This document shows, piece after piece, positions 24,604-33,305 of a DNA stretch of 64,000 bases; position 1 is the stretch's first letter, and every line of letters starts with the position of its first letter. The position numbers and the translations under genes were made by a program. The stretch lies in assembly GCF_003176895.1 (NCBI RefSeq), contig NZ_QGTD01000004.1, forward strand, positions 62,001 to 126,000, in the 5' to 3' direction. The notes below the pieces were generated by a model. The model was given only the letters and a program-made list of their open reading frames with translations. It ran no database searches and was not told the origin of the DNA. The stretch is from Gracilibacillus dipsosauri (lineage in GTDB: Bacteria; Bacillota; Bacilli; Bacillales; Amphibacillaceae).

Positions 24604-24618
24604 TAATAATCATTCTCA
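24604..24618 (-). promoter_or_regulatory. Fur box of the siderophore uptake operon
   Basis: The minus strand reads TGAGAATGATTATTA, 13 of 15 positions of the 7-1-7 Fur box TGATAATNATTATCA, 31 bases before the binding-protein start codon. Iron repression is expected. Confidence 0.75.
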
Positions 24619-24701
24619 ATGGTAATACAAAAAAGAAATCCAATCCATGGACAATCTACCTGTTCCTATTTGGACAAAATTCCTCTAAGGTAAAAGGACG
24701 T

Positions 24702-26264
24702 TTAGTACGATGATAACCATTCTGTTAACTGATCGAGAATACGGTCATGTGCAATCGCTGAATATTCAAACCAAGGGTCTGTTGGTATCAGGTGTACATG
24801 TTGATGTTTGACTGCTTTCAATCTATTCCACTCAGCTGATCTCTTTACCTCCTGCCAGTCCTGTAGGGTTTCTTGCTCATGGCAAATCATGAACAGAATA
24901 TGATCAGGATTTGCTTGATCAATTTCCTCTAATGATATCTCATGATCACAGATCGTTGTCCCGAGCGCTGATAGTAAACCTAATTCGCCATAGAATAATT
25001 CTGACATCGTTCGATTGCAATTCACATAAAGAGACTGTTTAAACTTTCTAATGAACAAAAAAGTTGTCGATTTGTATTTAGTTTGCAGTTGTTCTCTTAC
25101 ATTGGCCACTTTTCTATTAAATTGATTGAGCCAATCAACTGCCTTCTTTTCCTCGTCTAAATATTTTGCGATGAACATTAGTTGTTCCCGCCAAGTTTGC
25201 TTTCCATAATACATGCTTAACACCTTTGTTTGATCAGAAAGCTTTTCACTAATTCCTAATTGATCCCTTCGATCTGAAATAATGATGTCTGGAGAGAGAT
25301 CAATCAGTGTATCGAGATTCGAATCCTTTCTTTCATTGATTTTATAAGCACTTAAATGGACAGGGATATCGACTCGATAATTTTCGTAATAGTAAGGTGT
25401 CCACTTTGGATGTAATGGTGCCGCATAAGGAATAATATCTAAGGCTAGTAATTGTCCGATATAATTCCGCTGACTCACTGCTATTTTTCTTTTATAACGA
25501 AGTCTATACTCACTAGGGGCGTAGCCTGTCTTCTTCTTAAACCATCTACTGAAATAATATTCGTCCTGAATCCCTACATGTGAGGCAATGTCTCGCAGCT
25601 TAAAATCTAATGTTATCAGTAGTTCTTTTGCCTTTTTTAGTCTCTGATGATGTAAGTATTTGATAGGACTCAGGCCAAACTGCCTTTTGAAACGATCAAC
25701 AAAATAATGCTCACTCACCTGAGCCATTCTAGCTAAATGTTCAATCTGAATATTTTTTGAAAAATGTTCGTCAATATATTTTTTTGCTTCTATCAATCTA
25801 TCCTCTAAAGAAATAGATAGCTTTCTTTTCATCGTTAAAATAGAATAGATCATTTTTTGAAATTGTATTTGTAATTGTAATGCTAATATTGGATTATCGT
25901 TTGGGTCCATACTGTTCAACTGATAGCAATATCTCTGGACTTGCTCAGGCTGGACAACCATTTTCCTCTCGGCTTCTAGCGGTAATTCCCCATTCATGTT
26001 GAAATGAAACAAAAAGGCATGTATATCCGGTTTTAGCGTTAGTGCATATGTCTCTTCAGGCTTACAAAGATATGCTTCCCTTTTGCTTATCTTTGTTTTT
26101 TCCCCATTTATCGAAATCCAGCCACTCCCCTTTGGAAAATAAAGTAGTAGATAATCCCGATTCCATGTATGCGTAAGCTGATAGTGCTTGTTAGAGTTCA
26201 TAGATTCCACTCGTTTTAGTGTTACGAACACCGGTAACAGATCAAGCTGTTTTATTTCATACAC
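24702..26264 (-). CDS. AraC-family regulator fused to a siderophore-binding domain (Btr-like)
   Basis: A 520-residue fusion: N-terminal cupin-like region (1-150), AraC double HTH (about 158-256, 'IEHLARMAQVSEHYFVDRFKR' type helices) and a C-terminal type III periplasmic-binding domain (260-520, 'LIDLSPDIIISDRRDQLG'). This is the architecture of Btr (YbbB), which binds ferri-bacillibactin and activates feuABC. It lies directly upstream of the binding-protein gene in the same direction, with its own Fur box. The C-terminal domain has no signal peptide, so it senses cytoplasmic siderophore. Confidence 0.92.
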   Translation of the reverse strand: MYEIKQLDLLPVFVTLKRVESMNSNKHYQLTHTWNRDYLLLYFPKGSGWISINGEKTKISKREAYLCKPEETYALTLKPDIHAFLFHFNMNGELPLEAERKMVVQPEQVQRYCYQLNSMDPNDNPILALQLQIQFQKMIYSILTMKRKLSISLEDRLIEAKKYIDEHFSKNIQIEHLARMAQVSEHYFVDRFKRQFGLSPIKYLHHQRLKKAKELLITLDFKLRDIASHVGIQDEYYFSRWFKKKTGYAPSEYRLRYKRKIAVSQRNYIGQLLALDIIPYAAPLHPKWTPYYYENYRVDIPVHLSAYKINERKDSNLDTLIDLSPDIIISDRRDQLGISEKLSDQTKVLSMYYGKQTWREQLMFIAKYLDEEKKAVDWLNQFNRKVANVREQLQTKYKSTTFLFIRKFKQSLYVNCNRTMSELFYGELGLLSALGTTICDHEISLEEIDQANPDHILFMICHEQETLQDWQEVKRSAEWNRLKAVKHQHVHLIPTDPWFEYSAIAHDRILDQLTEWLSSY

Positions 26265-26282
26265 ACTAAACCCTCCCTTTAT

Positions 26283-26297
26283 TGAAAATGATTCTCA
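26283..26297 (-). promoter_or_regulatory. Fur box of the Btr-like gene
   Basis: TGAAAATGATTCTCA matches the Fur box TGATAATNATTATCA at 13 of 15 positions. On the minus strand it follows a TATATT -10 (complement at 26303-26308), so Fur would block the start of transcription. Confidence 0.75.
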
Positions 26298-26449
26298 TTT
26301 ACAATATACCATAAACCTTCAGGGGGCAGTTAGCGGAATCTATTAGGATGTTTTTCATATAAAACTAGAATCGATAATCAAGTTAAATGCTATCTTCCTT
26401 GTTATTCTGCTATGATAAGAGGAAGCAGACTAGAAGGAAGGTATCTAAC

Positions 26450-27805
26450 TTGAGATATAGCTATATCTATTTTTCATTCGTATTTATTTTACATATTATT
26501 TCTGTCTTTTTTCCGAGTGAAACATTTTCTTATATGCTAGGAATTCTTGCTTTTACTATGCTTATGTTAAGCTTTGGATCTGCTTCCAGACTCTTTAAAA
26601 TCCTTGGTATTTCCTTTGTAATCGTAGGGGCAATCTTTTTTGCGACAACTGACCTAGCCTTATTAGATATACCACCAATGCTAGAAGCAAACCTCTCGAT
26701 CCTAACACTATTAGCGGTTCTTCCATGGATGAATAGTGTTGTAACAGCTGGTAGATTTGATAAACTGATACAAAATTTATTACGGGGAAACGTTCAGAAT
26801 CTTGGTGCTCTCTATCAGCGGAGCACTACAGCAATGATGTCTCTAACAGCCTTTTTAAACGTCTCATCTGCTACGATTGCACAAGATGTTTTAGTAGAAA
26901 ACTTGAAGCCAATCCATAAAAAAGTAGCAGATAAATTTATTATGATGACAACAATGCGTGGTTATTCCCTTGCATTGCCGTGGAGTCCATTGGAAGTCTT
27001 ACTAGCTTTATCTATTTTTATTACAGGGGTTAAATATGCGGAGCTTCTACCGTGGATGATTATGATCACGGTTTTTATGTTCATTCTTGATAATGTTTGG
27101 GGAAGGTTATATTTTGGTAAAATAGACTACCCTAAAGATAATCAAACAATAAAAGAAAAGCAAAACAGTGAAATTCGACCAAAAATAATCCAATTAATCA
27201 TTGCATTGGGAAGCTTCTTAGCACTTGTTATTCTATTAGGCAACTGGTTTCATTTAGAATTTATTTTTATTGTTACGATACTGGTTTTACCGTTTGCAGC
27301 ATGCTGGGCATTTGCTATCAGAAGGAGCAAAAGCTTTTGGACAATTGGGTGGAATAAGTGGAAATATAGTATGAACAACATGCATAATTTCATTGTCCTA
27401 TTCGTTACTCTCGCTTTTTTTACTGGTAGTTTAAATGATTCACCTGCATTAAACTTGATTCAAAGACCTATTATTCTAGTAGCTGACTATCCAATTGTTC
27501 TATTAATCATGATTCAAGTATTATTTATGTTGATGAGCATGTTCGGTGTACATCCTGTCGCTACAATGGGGGTTATAGGTGGTATTAGCACAATGCTTAT
27601 TGATATTCTAAATCCGCTCAGTCTTGCGATTATTTTGGTGACAGCAGGGGTTTCTACCGTACCAATTGGAACTTATGGACTTGTTGTTACGATTACATCT
27701 ATGAGTCTAAGGCAAAGTCCTTACTTGATCACCTACTATAACTTAATCTATTCCTTGATTTTTGGTACTGTTGGGATTTTAGTTGCTTACTTCGTTTTAG
27801 GTTAA
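26450..27805 (+). CDS. Multi-pass membrane protein, probable transporter of unknown substrate
   Basis: About 451 residues with ten to twelve hydrophobic segments covering nearly the whole chain and one basic cytoplasmic loop ('DYPKDNQTIKEKQNSEIRPK'). Residues 'SLALPWSPLEVLLALSIF' and 'FGVHPVATMGVIGGISTML' recall re-entrant loops of ion-transporter superfamily carriers (C4-dicarboxylate or citrate type), but I cannot assign a family. I chose TTG at 26450 because AAGGAAGG lies 8 bases upstream; an ATG at 26387 would add 21 basic residues and lacks a site. A LacI regulator follows 82 bases later and may govern it. Confidence 0.7.
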   Translation: MRYSYIYFSFVFILHIISVFFPSETFSYMLGILAFTMLMLSFGSASRLFKILGISFVIVGAIFFATTDLALLDIPPMLEANLSILTLLAVLPWMNSVVTAGRFDKLIQNLLRGNVQNLGALYQRSTTAMMSLTAFLNVSSATIAQDVLVENLKPIHKKVADKFIMMTTMRGYSLALPWSPLEVLLALSIFITGVKYAELLPWMIMITVFMFILDNVWGRLYFGKIDYPKDNQTIKEKQNSEIRPKIIQLIIALGSFLALVILLGNWFHLEFIFIVTILVLPFAACWAFAIRRSKSFWTIGWNKWKYSMNNMHNFIVLFVTLAFFTGSLNDSPALNLIQRPIILVADYPIVLLIMIQVLFMLMSMFGVHPVATMGVIGGISTMLIDILNPLSLAIILVTAGVSTVPIGTYGLVVTITSMSLRQSPYLITYYNLIYSLIFGTVGILVAYFVLG

Positions 27806-27887
27806 CGATACTGATTTTACTTGCAATAGTCATTCTTGTATGGAGTATAATATGCTAAGACAAACAGTAAAAAGCAGGTGAACTCAA

Positions 27888-28940
27888 ATGAAAGTCACAG
27901 CAAAAATGATTGCAGAACAATTAGGTATGTCAACAGCAACTGTGGACCGTGTTTTGAATAACCGAAAAGGTGTTAGTGAAAAAACGGTTCGCAAAGTCCG
28001 TGCAAAAGCAAAAGAATTAGGCTATCGACCAAACCGAGCAGCGAAGTTTTTGTCAACACAGCGATTGATTCATATTGCTTTTATATTACCAGTCGTTCCA
28101 GATTATTTCTGGGGAGAATTAGACAAAGAAATCAAAAAAGCCGCTTATATGTATGAGGATTTTGGCTTTAATATTGAAGTGCATCGTATTCATACAATTC
28201 CTAACAATGAACAAGTTCAATATTTAGAAAAGCTGATCGAAAAGGGAAAGTATGATGCATTTGCAATTGCTCCTCATGATGCTGGTCCATTTGAAGAGCT
28301 AATAAACCAAGCTATTGAAGCAAATATACCAGTCTTTACTGTCAATACAGACGTTCCTAACAGTAAACGAATTGCCTATGTTGGGAGTAATTATTTCGAT
28401 GCAGGCTATTTAGCAGCGGAGCTTATTTATCTTTTCAAGGAAAATCTAACAAGTGTCATTCTAATTAGAGATCTAGAAGATACGTTTCAAATGAAACATA
28501 AGGAAAGGGGCTTTCTCGCCTTTTTTCAGGATCATGATCTAGATGTTGAGATCCAAACACTATATTTTAGCCAAAGTGCGTACACGAATAGTCAGCATAT
28601 AAAAGAGGTAATGGAAAAGGAAGCGGATACGTTAAAAAGGACGGATGCCATTTATGTTGCGAGTGGTATTCTAGGTGAAATCAAGAACTATTGGTCATGG
28701 TCTACAAAGCATATCATAATCGGCCATGATATTAATCAAGCCATTTATGATTCGATGAAAAAAGGTGTGGTGACAGCAACGATTTGTCAGGATCCAATGG
28801 CACAAGCTACTATTACCTTACAGAAGGTTACAGATTATATGCTGGAAGAGCAAAGTGGTCAAGTAGACGATCATATTGTGAAGCTTGAAATCGCAACAAA
28901 AGCAAATGCAAAATATTATCTCGATACAGCTAACAAATAA
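27888..28940 (+). CDS. LacI-family transcriptional regulator
   Basis: A 350-residue LacI/GalR repressor: HTH with hinge helix in residues 1-60 ('MIAEQLGMSTATVDRVLNNR') and a periplasmic-binding-like effector domain of the Peripla_BP_4 type ('VPDYFWGELDKEIKKAA', 'IIIGHDINQAIYDSMKKG'). Such effector domains bind monosaccharides or inositol-like ligands. Its likely targets are the sugar operon starting at 30981, which has a duplicated LacI-like operator, or the membrane protein gene upstream. Two hairpins follow the gene. Confidence 0.92.
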   Translation: MKVTAKMIAEQLGMSTATVDRVLNNRKGVSEKTVRKVRAKAKELGYRPNRAAKFLSTQRLIHIAFILPVVPDYFWGELDKEIKKAAYMYEDFGFNIEVHRIHTIPNNEQVQYLEKLIEKGKYDAFAIAPHDAGPFEELINQAIEANIPVFTVNTDVPNSKRIAYVGSNYFDAGYLAAELIYLFKENLTSVILIRDLEDTFQMKHKERGFLAFFQDHDLDVEIQTLYFSQSAYTNSQHIKEVMEKEADTLKRTDAIYVASGILGEIKNYWSWSTKHIIIGHDINQAIYDSMKKGVVTATICQDPMAQATITLQKVTDYMLEEQSGQVDDHIVKLEIATKANAKYYLDTANK

Positions 28941-28990
28941 TATTAAGGAAAGACGAATACCCTTGTTAAACATTCGCCCCAAAAGTGGAA

Positions 28991-29024
28991 CAAGATAACG
29001 AGCTACTATTAGCTGGTTATCTTT
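28991..29024 (+). terminator. Terminator of the LacI-family gene
   Basis: AAGATAAC and GTTATCTT enclose an AGCT/AGCT inner stem about 50 bases after the stop codon, ending in TTTT. Confidence 0.7.
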
Positions 29025-29029
29025 TAAAA

Positions 29030-29057
29030 AAGGCTGTCTTTTTTAACGGACAGCCTT
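29030..29057 (+). terminator. Second hairpin after the LacI-family gene
   Basis: AAGGCTGTC (29030-29038) and GACAGCCTT (29049-29057) form a 9-bp stem with a T-rich loop, directly behind the first terminator; together they are a tandem stop. No T run follows this one. Confidence 0.5.
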
Positions 29058-29220
29058 ATAAACTTATTCATTTATCTCAATTAAAAACACTTTCCACCTT
29101 TGATTGGTATAAATCAGAGTACAGTATATCAAGAGTGTAACAATAAATGCCTTGTTGCTCTCTTTCATAATTGCGCCAATTAATTTTGTTAAAAGCGATA
29201 TTTTAATTCTTTCTGTTTTC

Positions 29221-29817
29221 TTAAGTGACACACAATTCCATATAAATTCTATGCTTAAACCCTTTCATCTTTGAAAAACTTTCCTTTTTTCGCTTAAACT
29301 CTGTAAAACCCAATTTTTTATATAATCGATAAGCAACCTTATTTGTATCCACCACTTCTAGAATATAACGATGATAATCCTCATTCTCTAATACGTAACT
29401 CATTAAAGCAGTTGAAACACCTTTACCTCTAGCTTTAATTGAGGTAGCAACACATTCAATATAACCTGTATCATCTTGATAAGGCAATTTTTTATTAAAT
29501 TCATCTTTCATAAAATGATAGGCGATACTACCTGTAATAAGGCCAAATGATTTTCTCAATAGTGCTTTATCAATTGTCACTGCTCGTTTCTGGTTATTGG
29601 AACAAGCAAGAATTCCAACGATTTCTCCTTCTAGAGTAGCAAAGTAAAAAACATCCTGACAGATCATTTTCTGAAACGCTTCTATTAACTTCTCTCGATT
29701 GTTTGAAAGAAACGTTAAGTCTTTCTCATATCCATCAACAAAAACAGCTGCTACCTCCCTGGATACGTCTCTTTTAGCCTCTCTCATTGGTATTACTTTA
29801 ATATCATAATTTTTCAT
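29221..29817 (-). CDS. GNAT-family N-acetyltransferase
   Basis: A 198-residue GNAT protein; the acetyl-CoA loop is 'SIKARGKGVSTALMSYVL' (motif A), followed by 'YILEVVDTNKVAYRLYKKLGF' (motif B). Substrate unknown. It lies 68 bases downstream of a TetR gene in the same direction, and an operator-like sequence shared with the TetR promoter sits directly upstream, so the TetR protein probably represses it. Confidence 0.9.
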   Translation of the reverse strand: MKNYDIKVIPMREAKRDVSREVAAVFVDGYEKDLTFLSNNREKLIEAFQKMICQDVFYFATLEGEIVGILACSNNQKRAVTIDKALLRKSFGLITGSIAYHFMKDEFNKKLPYQDDTGYIECVATSIKARGKGVSTALMSYVLENEDYHRYILEVVDTNKVAYRLYKKLGFTEFKRKKESFSKMKGFKHRIYMELCVT

Positions 29818-29838
29818 TTAATTTCCTCCCCAATAATT

Positions 29839-29855
29839 AACTGACCATTCGGTTT
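29839..29855. promoter_or_regulatory. TetR-type operator before the GNAT gene
   Basis: AACTGACCATTCGGTTT is a near-palindrome (AAC-TGACC/CGGTT) sharing AACTGACC and TTC with the site at 30528-30540 upstream of the tetR-like gene. Confidence 0.5.
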
Positions 29856-29885
29856 ATTAATGTTTATTTTAAAACCCCTTCTATT

Positions 29886-30491
29886 TTAAGGGGTACTATC
29901 TTTTAATATTCCTTTTAGGAAGACATCTATTGCACTCTGATAAAGCATGAGAAATTGTTTATCACTATAACCAACGAATTGTGTAATACTTAAACCTGTA
30001 AGTGTACTGTATAAAATATAAGCTAAATCATCAGGGGATTGGTTACTTTTAAATTCTTTACGGCACATTCCCTCGTCAATAATTTGATAAAAAACTTCAT
30101 ATTCCGGTTTTATCAAATCAAATAACTTATTTTTGAGCACTTTGTCTATATTTTCAGTGGCCATGTATTCTGGAACTGCATGTGATAAAGGATTTTGCAT
30201 ATCCGAAGCATAGTATTTTGCAAGAAGGTAAAGTTTTTCTGTTGCCGTTTCCACCTTATTCGCATGATCTTCCCATTTTGTTCTCCAAACCTCTGAAGTT
30301 TTTTCTACTGTATATAGGAACAACTCTTCTTTGCTTTTAAAGTGATAGTAGATACTGCCTTTGCTTATCTCACTAAACTCCCGAATATCTTCCATTGAAG
30401 TTCCAGCATAACCTTTTTGTTCAAATATAATTTTTGCCTTTTCAGCAATCAGTTCCTTAGTTTTTTCCCCTTGCCCTCTTGGTCGAGCCAT
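29886..30491 (-). CDS. TetR-family transcriptional repressor
   Basis: A 201-residue TetR protein: HTH 'IFEQKGYAGTSMEDIREFSEISKGSIYYHFKSKEELF' region at residues 20-60 (helix-turn-helix and the KGSIYYHF signature), then an all-helical ligand domain resembling the YfiR/AcrR C-terminal fold. Likely controls itself and the GNAT gene through the two TGACC-containing sites. Ligand unknown. Confidence 0.92.
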   Translation of the reverse strand: MARPRGQGEKTKELIAEKAKIIFEQKGYAGTSMEDIREFSEISKGSIYYHFKSKEELFLYTVEKTSEVWRTKWEDHANKVETATEKLYLLAKYYASDMQNPLSHAVPEYMATENIDKVLKNKLFDLIKPEYEVFYQIIDEGMCRKEFKSNQSPDDLAYILYSTLTGLSITQFVGYSDKQFLMLYQSAIDVFLKGILKDSTP

Positions 30492-30527
30492 AAATTTTTC
30501 TCCTTTATCTAATAATGATATTTTTTA

Positions 30528-30540
30528 AACTGACCGTTCA
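30528..30540. promoter_or_regulatory. TetR-type operator before the tetR-like gene
   Basis: AACTGACCGTTCA, one half-site pair of the TGACCGTTCA type, lies 37 bases before the TetR start codon and resembles 29839-29855. Confidence 0.5.
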
Positions 30541-30815
30541 TTTTATTATTATAGAATAAGATAACTAAAAATTCAAGCCCTTCTTATTTACTTAAATGCT
30601 TTCAAATTTCCATACTAAAGATCAAGGAACTAGAATAATTGCAGATGCCTTTTATTGAGTGTAGAACCATAATAAAAGACATATAGAGTTAATTAGGTAT
30701 AAAGTGGACAAAAGAAGGAAAGAGGAATACGCAATGGAGGGGGGGCTTTTCAACCCTCTTTCTACGCTACTCGATCCACTTCTAAGCTAACAATTTATTT
30801 TTATGAGCAAAAAAA

Positions 30816-30831
30816 TGATTGACGTTCATCA
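30816..30831. repeat. Operator copy 1 of a duplicated 16-mer
   Basis: TGATTGACGTTCATCA, an imperfect palindrome with central CG as in LacI-type operators. It contains the -35 (TTGACG) of the promoter at 30819-30847. An identical copy lies 113 bases downstream. Confidence 0.65.
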
Positions 30832-30847
30832 CTTTATGTCTTATGAT
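30819..30847 (+). promoter_or_regulatory. Promoter of the sugar oxidoreductase/ABC operon
   Basis: TTGACG (30819-30824) and TATGAT (30842-30847) are separated by 17 bases. The -35 lies inside operator copy 1, so a bound regulator would exclude polymerase. Confidence 0.65.
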
Positions 30848-30860
30848 ATGAACTAACAAA

Positions 30861-30874
30861 ATAAAACGCTTACA
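30861..30874. promoter_or_regulatory. Possible cre site with overlapping inverted repeat
   Basis: ATAAAACGCTTACA matches cre at 12 of 14 positions and lies just downstream of the expected transcription start. AAAACGC (30863-30869) also pairs with GCGTTTT (30879-30885). Confidence 0.4.
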
Positions 30875-30928
30875 AATTGCGTTTTAGACAAAGAAGTGAC
30901 TAACACTTCTTTCTATTTATCGACATAA

Positions 30929-30944
30929 TGATTGACGTTCATCA
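30929..30944. repeat. Operator copy 2 of the duplicated 16-mer
   Basis: An exact second copy of TGATTGACGTTCATCA (18 bases identical including flanks), 37 bases before the first start codon. Two sites 113 bases apart would allow looping or a roadblock. Confidence 0.65.
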
Positions 30945-30980
30945 ATTATGTGAAAATTCCGACAAAAGTAGGTGGTTCGT

Positions 30981-31973
30981 ATGGGACAAAAGAAAATCAT
31001 TCAAATTGGGACAGGAGGGTTTGGATTATCTTGGTTAGAAATCTTAGATCAACACAAGCAAGTTCAGGTTGTCGCAGTAGTAGATGTCGATGAGACCAAT
31101 CAACAAAAAGCAAAAGAGCTATTAAAGGATTCTTCTATTCAACTTTTTTCCGATTATGAGCAAGCTTTTAAAGAAGTAGATGCAGACATAGCTGTCATTA
31201 TAACACCTCCACAGACACACAAAAAGATTGCGATCTCCGCTTTAGAAAACGGACTTCATGTATTTATGGAAAAACCAATCGCACATACAAAGGAAGATGC
31301 TATCGCGCTGACAAAGATGGCAGTAAAGTATGACACCTCTGTCATGATCAGCCAAAACTATCGTTACCGACCAGAAATACAAGCAATCAAGAAGGCAGTA
31401 ACCGAGGATCTTGTAGGAAAAATTGAATACGTGGAATGGAACTTCCAAAGGGCTACAAAATTCGGTGGTTGGCGTGATCATTACGAAGAAATCATCGTAG
31501 AGGATATGAGCATTCATCATTTTGACTTAATGCGTTACCTATTAGAAAAAAATGCCACAACGGTTTATGCCAAAAGCATTCGTCCAACATGGAGTTGGTT
31601 CCATGGGAAACCAACCGTTAGTATCACTATGACGTTTGAAGATGTGCTTATTAATTATTTTGCTAGTTGGGTAACAAGTGGACCAGAAACGTCTTGGAAT
31701 GGGGATTTTAAGCTGTACGGAGAGAAAGGAATTATTGCCCTTATCGATGACAAACCAGTACGAATACAAAAAGATAACATGAAAGAATTGCCAATTCCAA
31801 ACATGCCCGTTGTCGACAGGGCTTATTCCATTACGGAAATGGTCAATGCATTAGACGAAAACAGAAAACCACTTACAGACATAACCGATAATATTCATAG
31901 CTTTCAAATGGTAAGTGCTTCACTTGAATCCATTAAAAACGGGAGAGAAGTAAATCTTAAGGAGGAAGTATGA
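30981..31973 (+). CDS. Gfo/Idh/MocA-family oxidoreductase
   Basis: A 330-residue NAD(P)-dependent sugar or inositol dehydrogenase: Rossmann 'IGTGGFGLSWLEIL' at the N-terminus, the family 'MEKPIAHT' motif near residue 95, and the substrate-domain motif 'EDMSIHHFDLMRYLL'. I chose the ATG at 30981 with AGGTGG 6 bases upstream over an earlier GTG. It is the first gene of an operon with a carbohydrate importer and a TIM-barrel isomerase, so it probably oxidises the imported sugar. Substrate unknown. Confidence 0.9.
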   Translation: MGQKKIIQIGTGGFGLSWLEILDQHKQVQVVAVVDVDETNQQKAKELLKDSSIQLFSDYEQAFKEVDADIAVIITPPQTHKKIAISALENGLHVFMEKPIAHTKEDAIALTKMAVKYDTSVMISQNYRYRPEIQAIKKAVTEDLVGKIEYVEWNFQRATKFGGWRDHYEEIIVEDMSIHHFDLMRYLLEKNATTVYAKSIRPTWSWFHGKPTVSITMTFEDVLINYFASWVTSGPETSWNGDFKLYGEKGIIALIDDKPVRIQKDNMKELPIPNMPVVDRAYSITEMVNALDENRKPLTDITDNIHSFQMVSASLESIKNGREVNLKEEV

Positions 31974-33232
31974 TGAAAAATTGGGTATTCTTTTCACTTG
32001 TCGGTCTGATGATGTTTGTCTTAGTAGCTTGCTCCGGTGATTCAAATGAAACCGGAAATGAGGAAGGAACAGGAAATGGGGAACAAGTAACGATAAAAAT
32101 CTGGGATTACTTAGAGCCTGGTTCATCTAGTGCAAGAGAACAAGAAGCATTGATCGAGAAATATGAAGAAGAAAATCCAAATATCACCTTCGAAAGAACG
32201 TACATGCCATTTGCCGATTTAAAAACAAAATTACTACAAGGATTAGGAGCTGGAGATTTACCAGATATCGTTGTGATTGACAACCCTGATCACCAATCAT
32301 TTGCTCAAGCAGGTGTCTTCGCAGATATAACGAGTAAAGTAGAAGAATGGGGTGAAGCAGATCAATACTTTGAAGGTCCAATGGCTTCTGCCATGTTAGA
32401 TGATAAATATTATGGCATTCCAAACAATAGTAACGCACTGGCAATTTATTATAACAAAACCATGTTTGAAGAGGCCGGGATTGAAGAGGTTCCGACAACC
32501 TGGGAAGAATTTCGAGCTACAGCCGACAAACTAACAAATGGAGATATAAAAGGATTTGCGATGTCTGGTGTAAAAAGTGAAGAAGGAACCTTTCAATTTT
32601 TACCTTATTTATGGCAATCTGGTGCGGATTTAGACAGTTTTGGAAGTGAAGAGGCTAAAAGTGCGCTGAGTTATATACAAGGGATGGTTGAGGATGGCAT
32701 CATCTCCTCTAATATGATCAACTGGGATCAATCCGATGTACTCGTTCAATTCCAAACAGAAAAAGCTGCCATGATGGAAAATGGACCCTGGCAAATTCCA
32801 ATGCTCGAGGAGGATTCACCAGACTTAGAATGGGGGGTTTTCCTCATGCCTGCTGGAGAAGCTGGGACTGCATCTATCCTTGGAGGAGAAAATTGGGCGA
32901 TTACCGCTAATTCTGAAGTACAGGATGAAGCTTGGGAGTTTATTAAATGGACACAAAAGCCTGAGATACTAGGTCCGATGCATGAATTAGGGGGAAGACT
33001 TCCTAGTCGAGCAGATGTTGCCAAAGACGAGCAATATGTGTGGGCAAAGGATGAGCATGTCAAAGTGTTTATGGAGCAATTAGAAACGGCAAAGCCAAGA
33101 GCCTATGGTACCAATTATCCTGAGATTTCTACCCATATACAAGAAGCTATCCAACGTGCAATGACTGGTGAAGAGGTGGATACCATCATGGAAAGTACAG
33201 CAGAGGAGATCAAGGCATTACTTCCAGAATGA
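31970..33232 (+). CDS. Carbohydrate ABC transporter substrate-binding lipoprotein
   Basis: A 420-residue family-1 extracellular solute-binding protein: lipobox 'LVACSGD' (Cys18), an acidic linker, then 'VTIKIWDYLEPGSSS' and 'DLPDIVVIDNPDH' typical of MalE-like proteins. It overlaps the stop of the oxidoreductase gene (ATGA). It should feed the two permeases downstream. A hairpin separates it from them. Confidence 0.92.
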   Translation: MMKNWVFFSLVGLMMFVLVACSGDSNETGNEEGTGNGEQVTIKIWDYLEPGSSSAREQEALIEKYEEENPNITFERTYMPFADLKTKLLQGLGAGDLPDIVVIDNPDHQSFAQAGVFADITSKVEEWGEADQYFEGPMASAMLDDKYYGIPNNSNALAIYYNKTMFEEAGIEEVPTTWEEFRATADKLTNGDIKGFAMSGVKSEEGTFQFLPYLWQSGADLDSFGSEEAKSALSYIQGMVEDGIISSNMINWDQSDVLVQFQTEKAAMMENGPWQIPMLEEDSPDLEWGVFLMPAGEAGTASILGGENWAITANSEVQDEAWEFIKWTQKPEILGPMHELGGRLPSRADVAKDEQYVWAKDEHVKVFMEQLETAKPRAYGTNYPEISTHIQEAIQRAMTGEEVDTIMESTAEEIKALLPE

Positions 33233-33258
33233 TAACATTATTCATTTCTAACTTGTAA

Positions 33259-33284
33259 TAAGAGAGGGGTGAAGCTCCCTCTTT
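33259..33284 (+). other. Hairpin between binding-protein and permease genes
   Basis: AAGAG-A-GGGG pairs with CTCCCTCTT across a short loop, followed by TTTTGAA. In such operons a hairpin here often raises binding-protein mRNA over permease mRNA by partial termination or protection from decay. Confidence 0.5.
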
Positions 33285-33305
33285 TGAATATAGGAGGTTT
33301 TAGAC

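Larger units (their letters stand above)
30492..30980 (+). promoter_or_regulatory. Long regulatory interval before the sugar oxidoreductase operon
   Basis: This 489-base stretch has no supported gene. It contains the TetR operator (30528-30540), about 250 bases of featureless sequence with a G-rich run near 30739-30745, then a promoter, two identical 16-bp operators and a cre-like site, listed separately. Confidence 0.6.
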
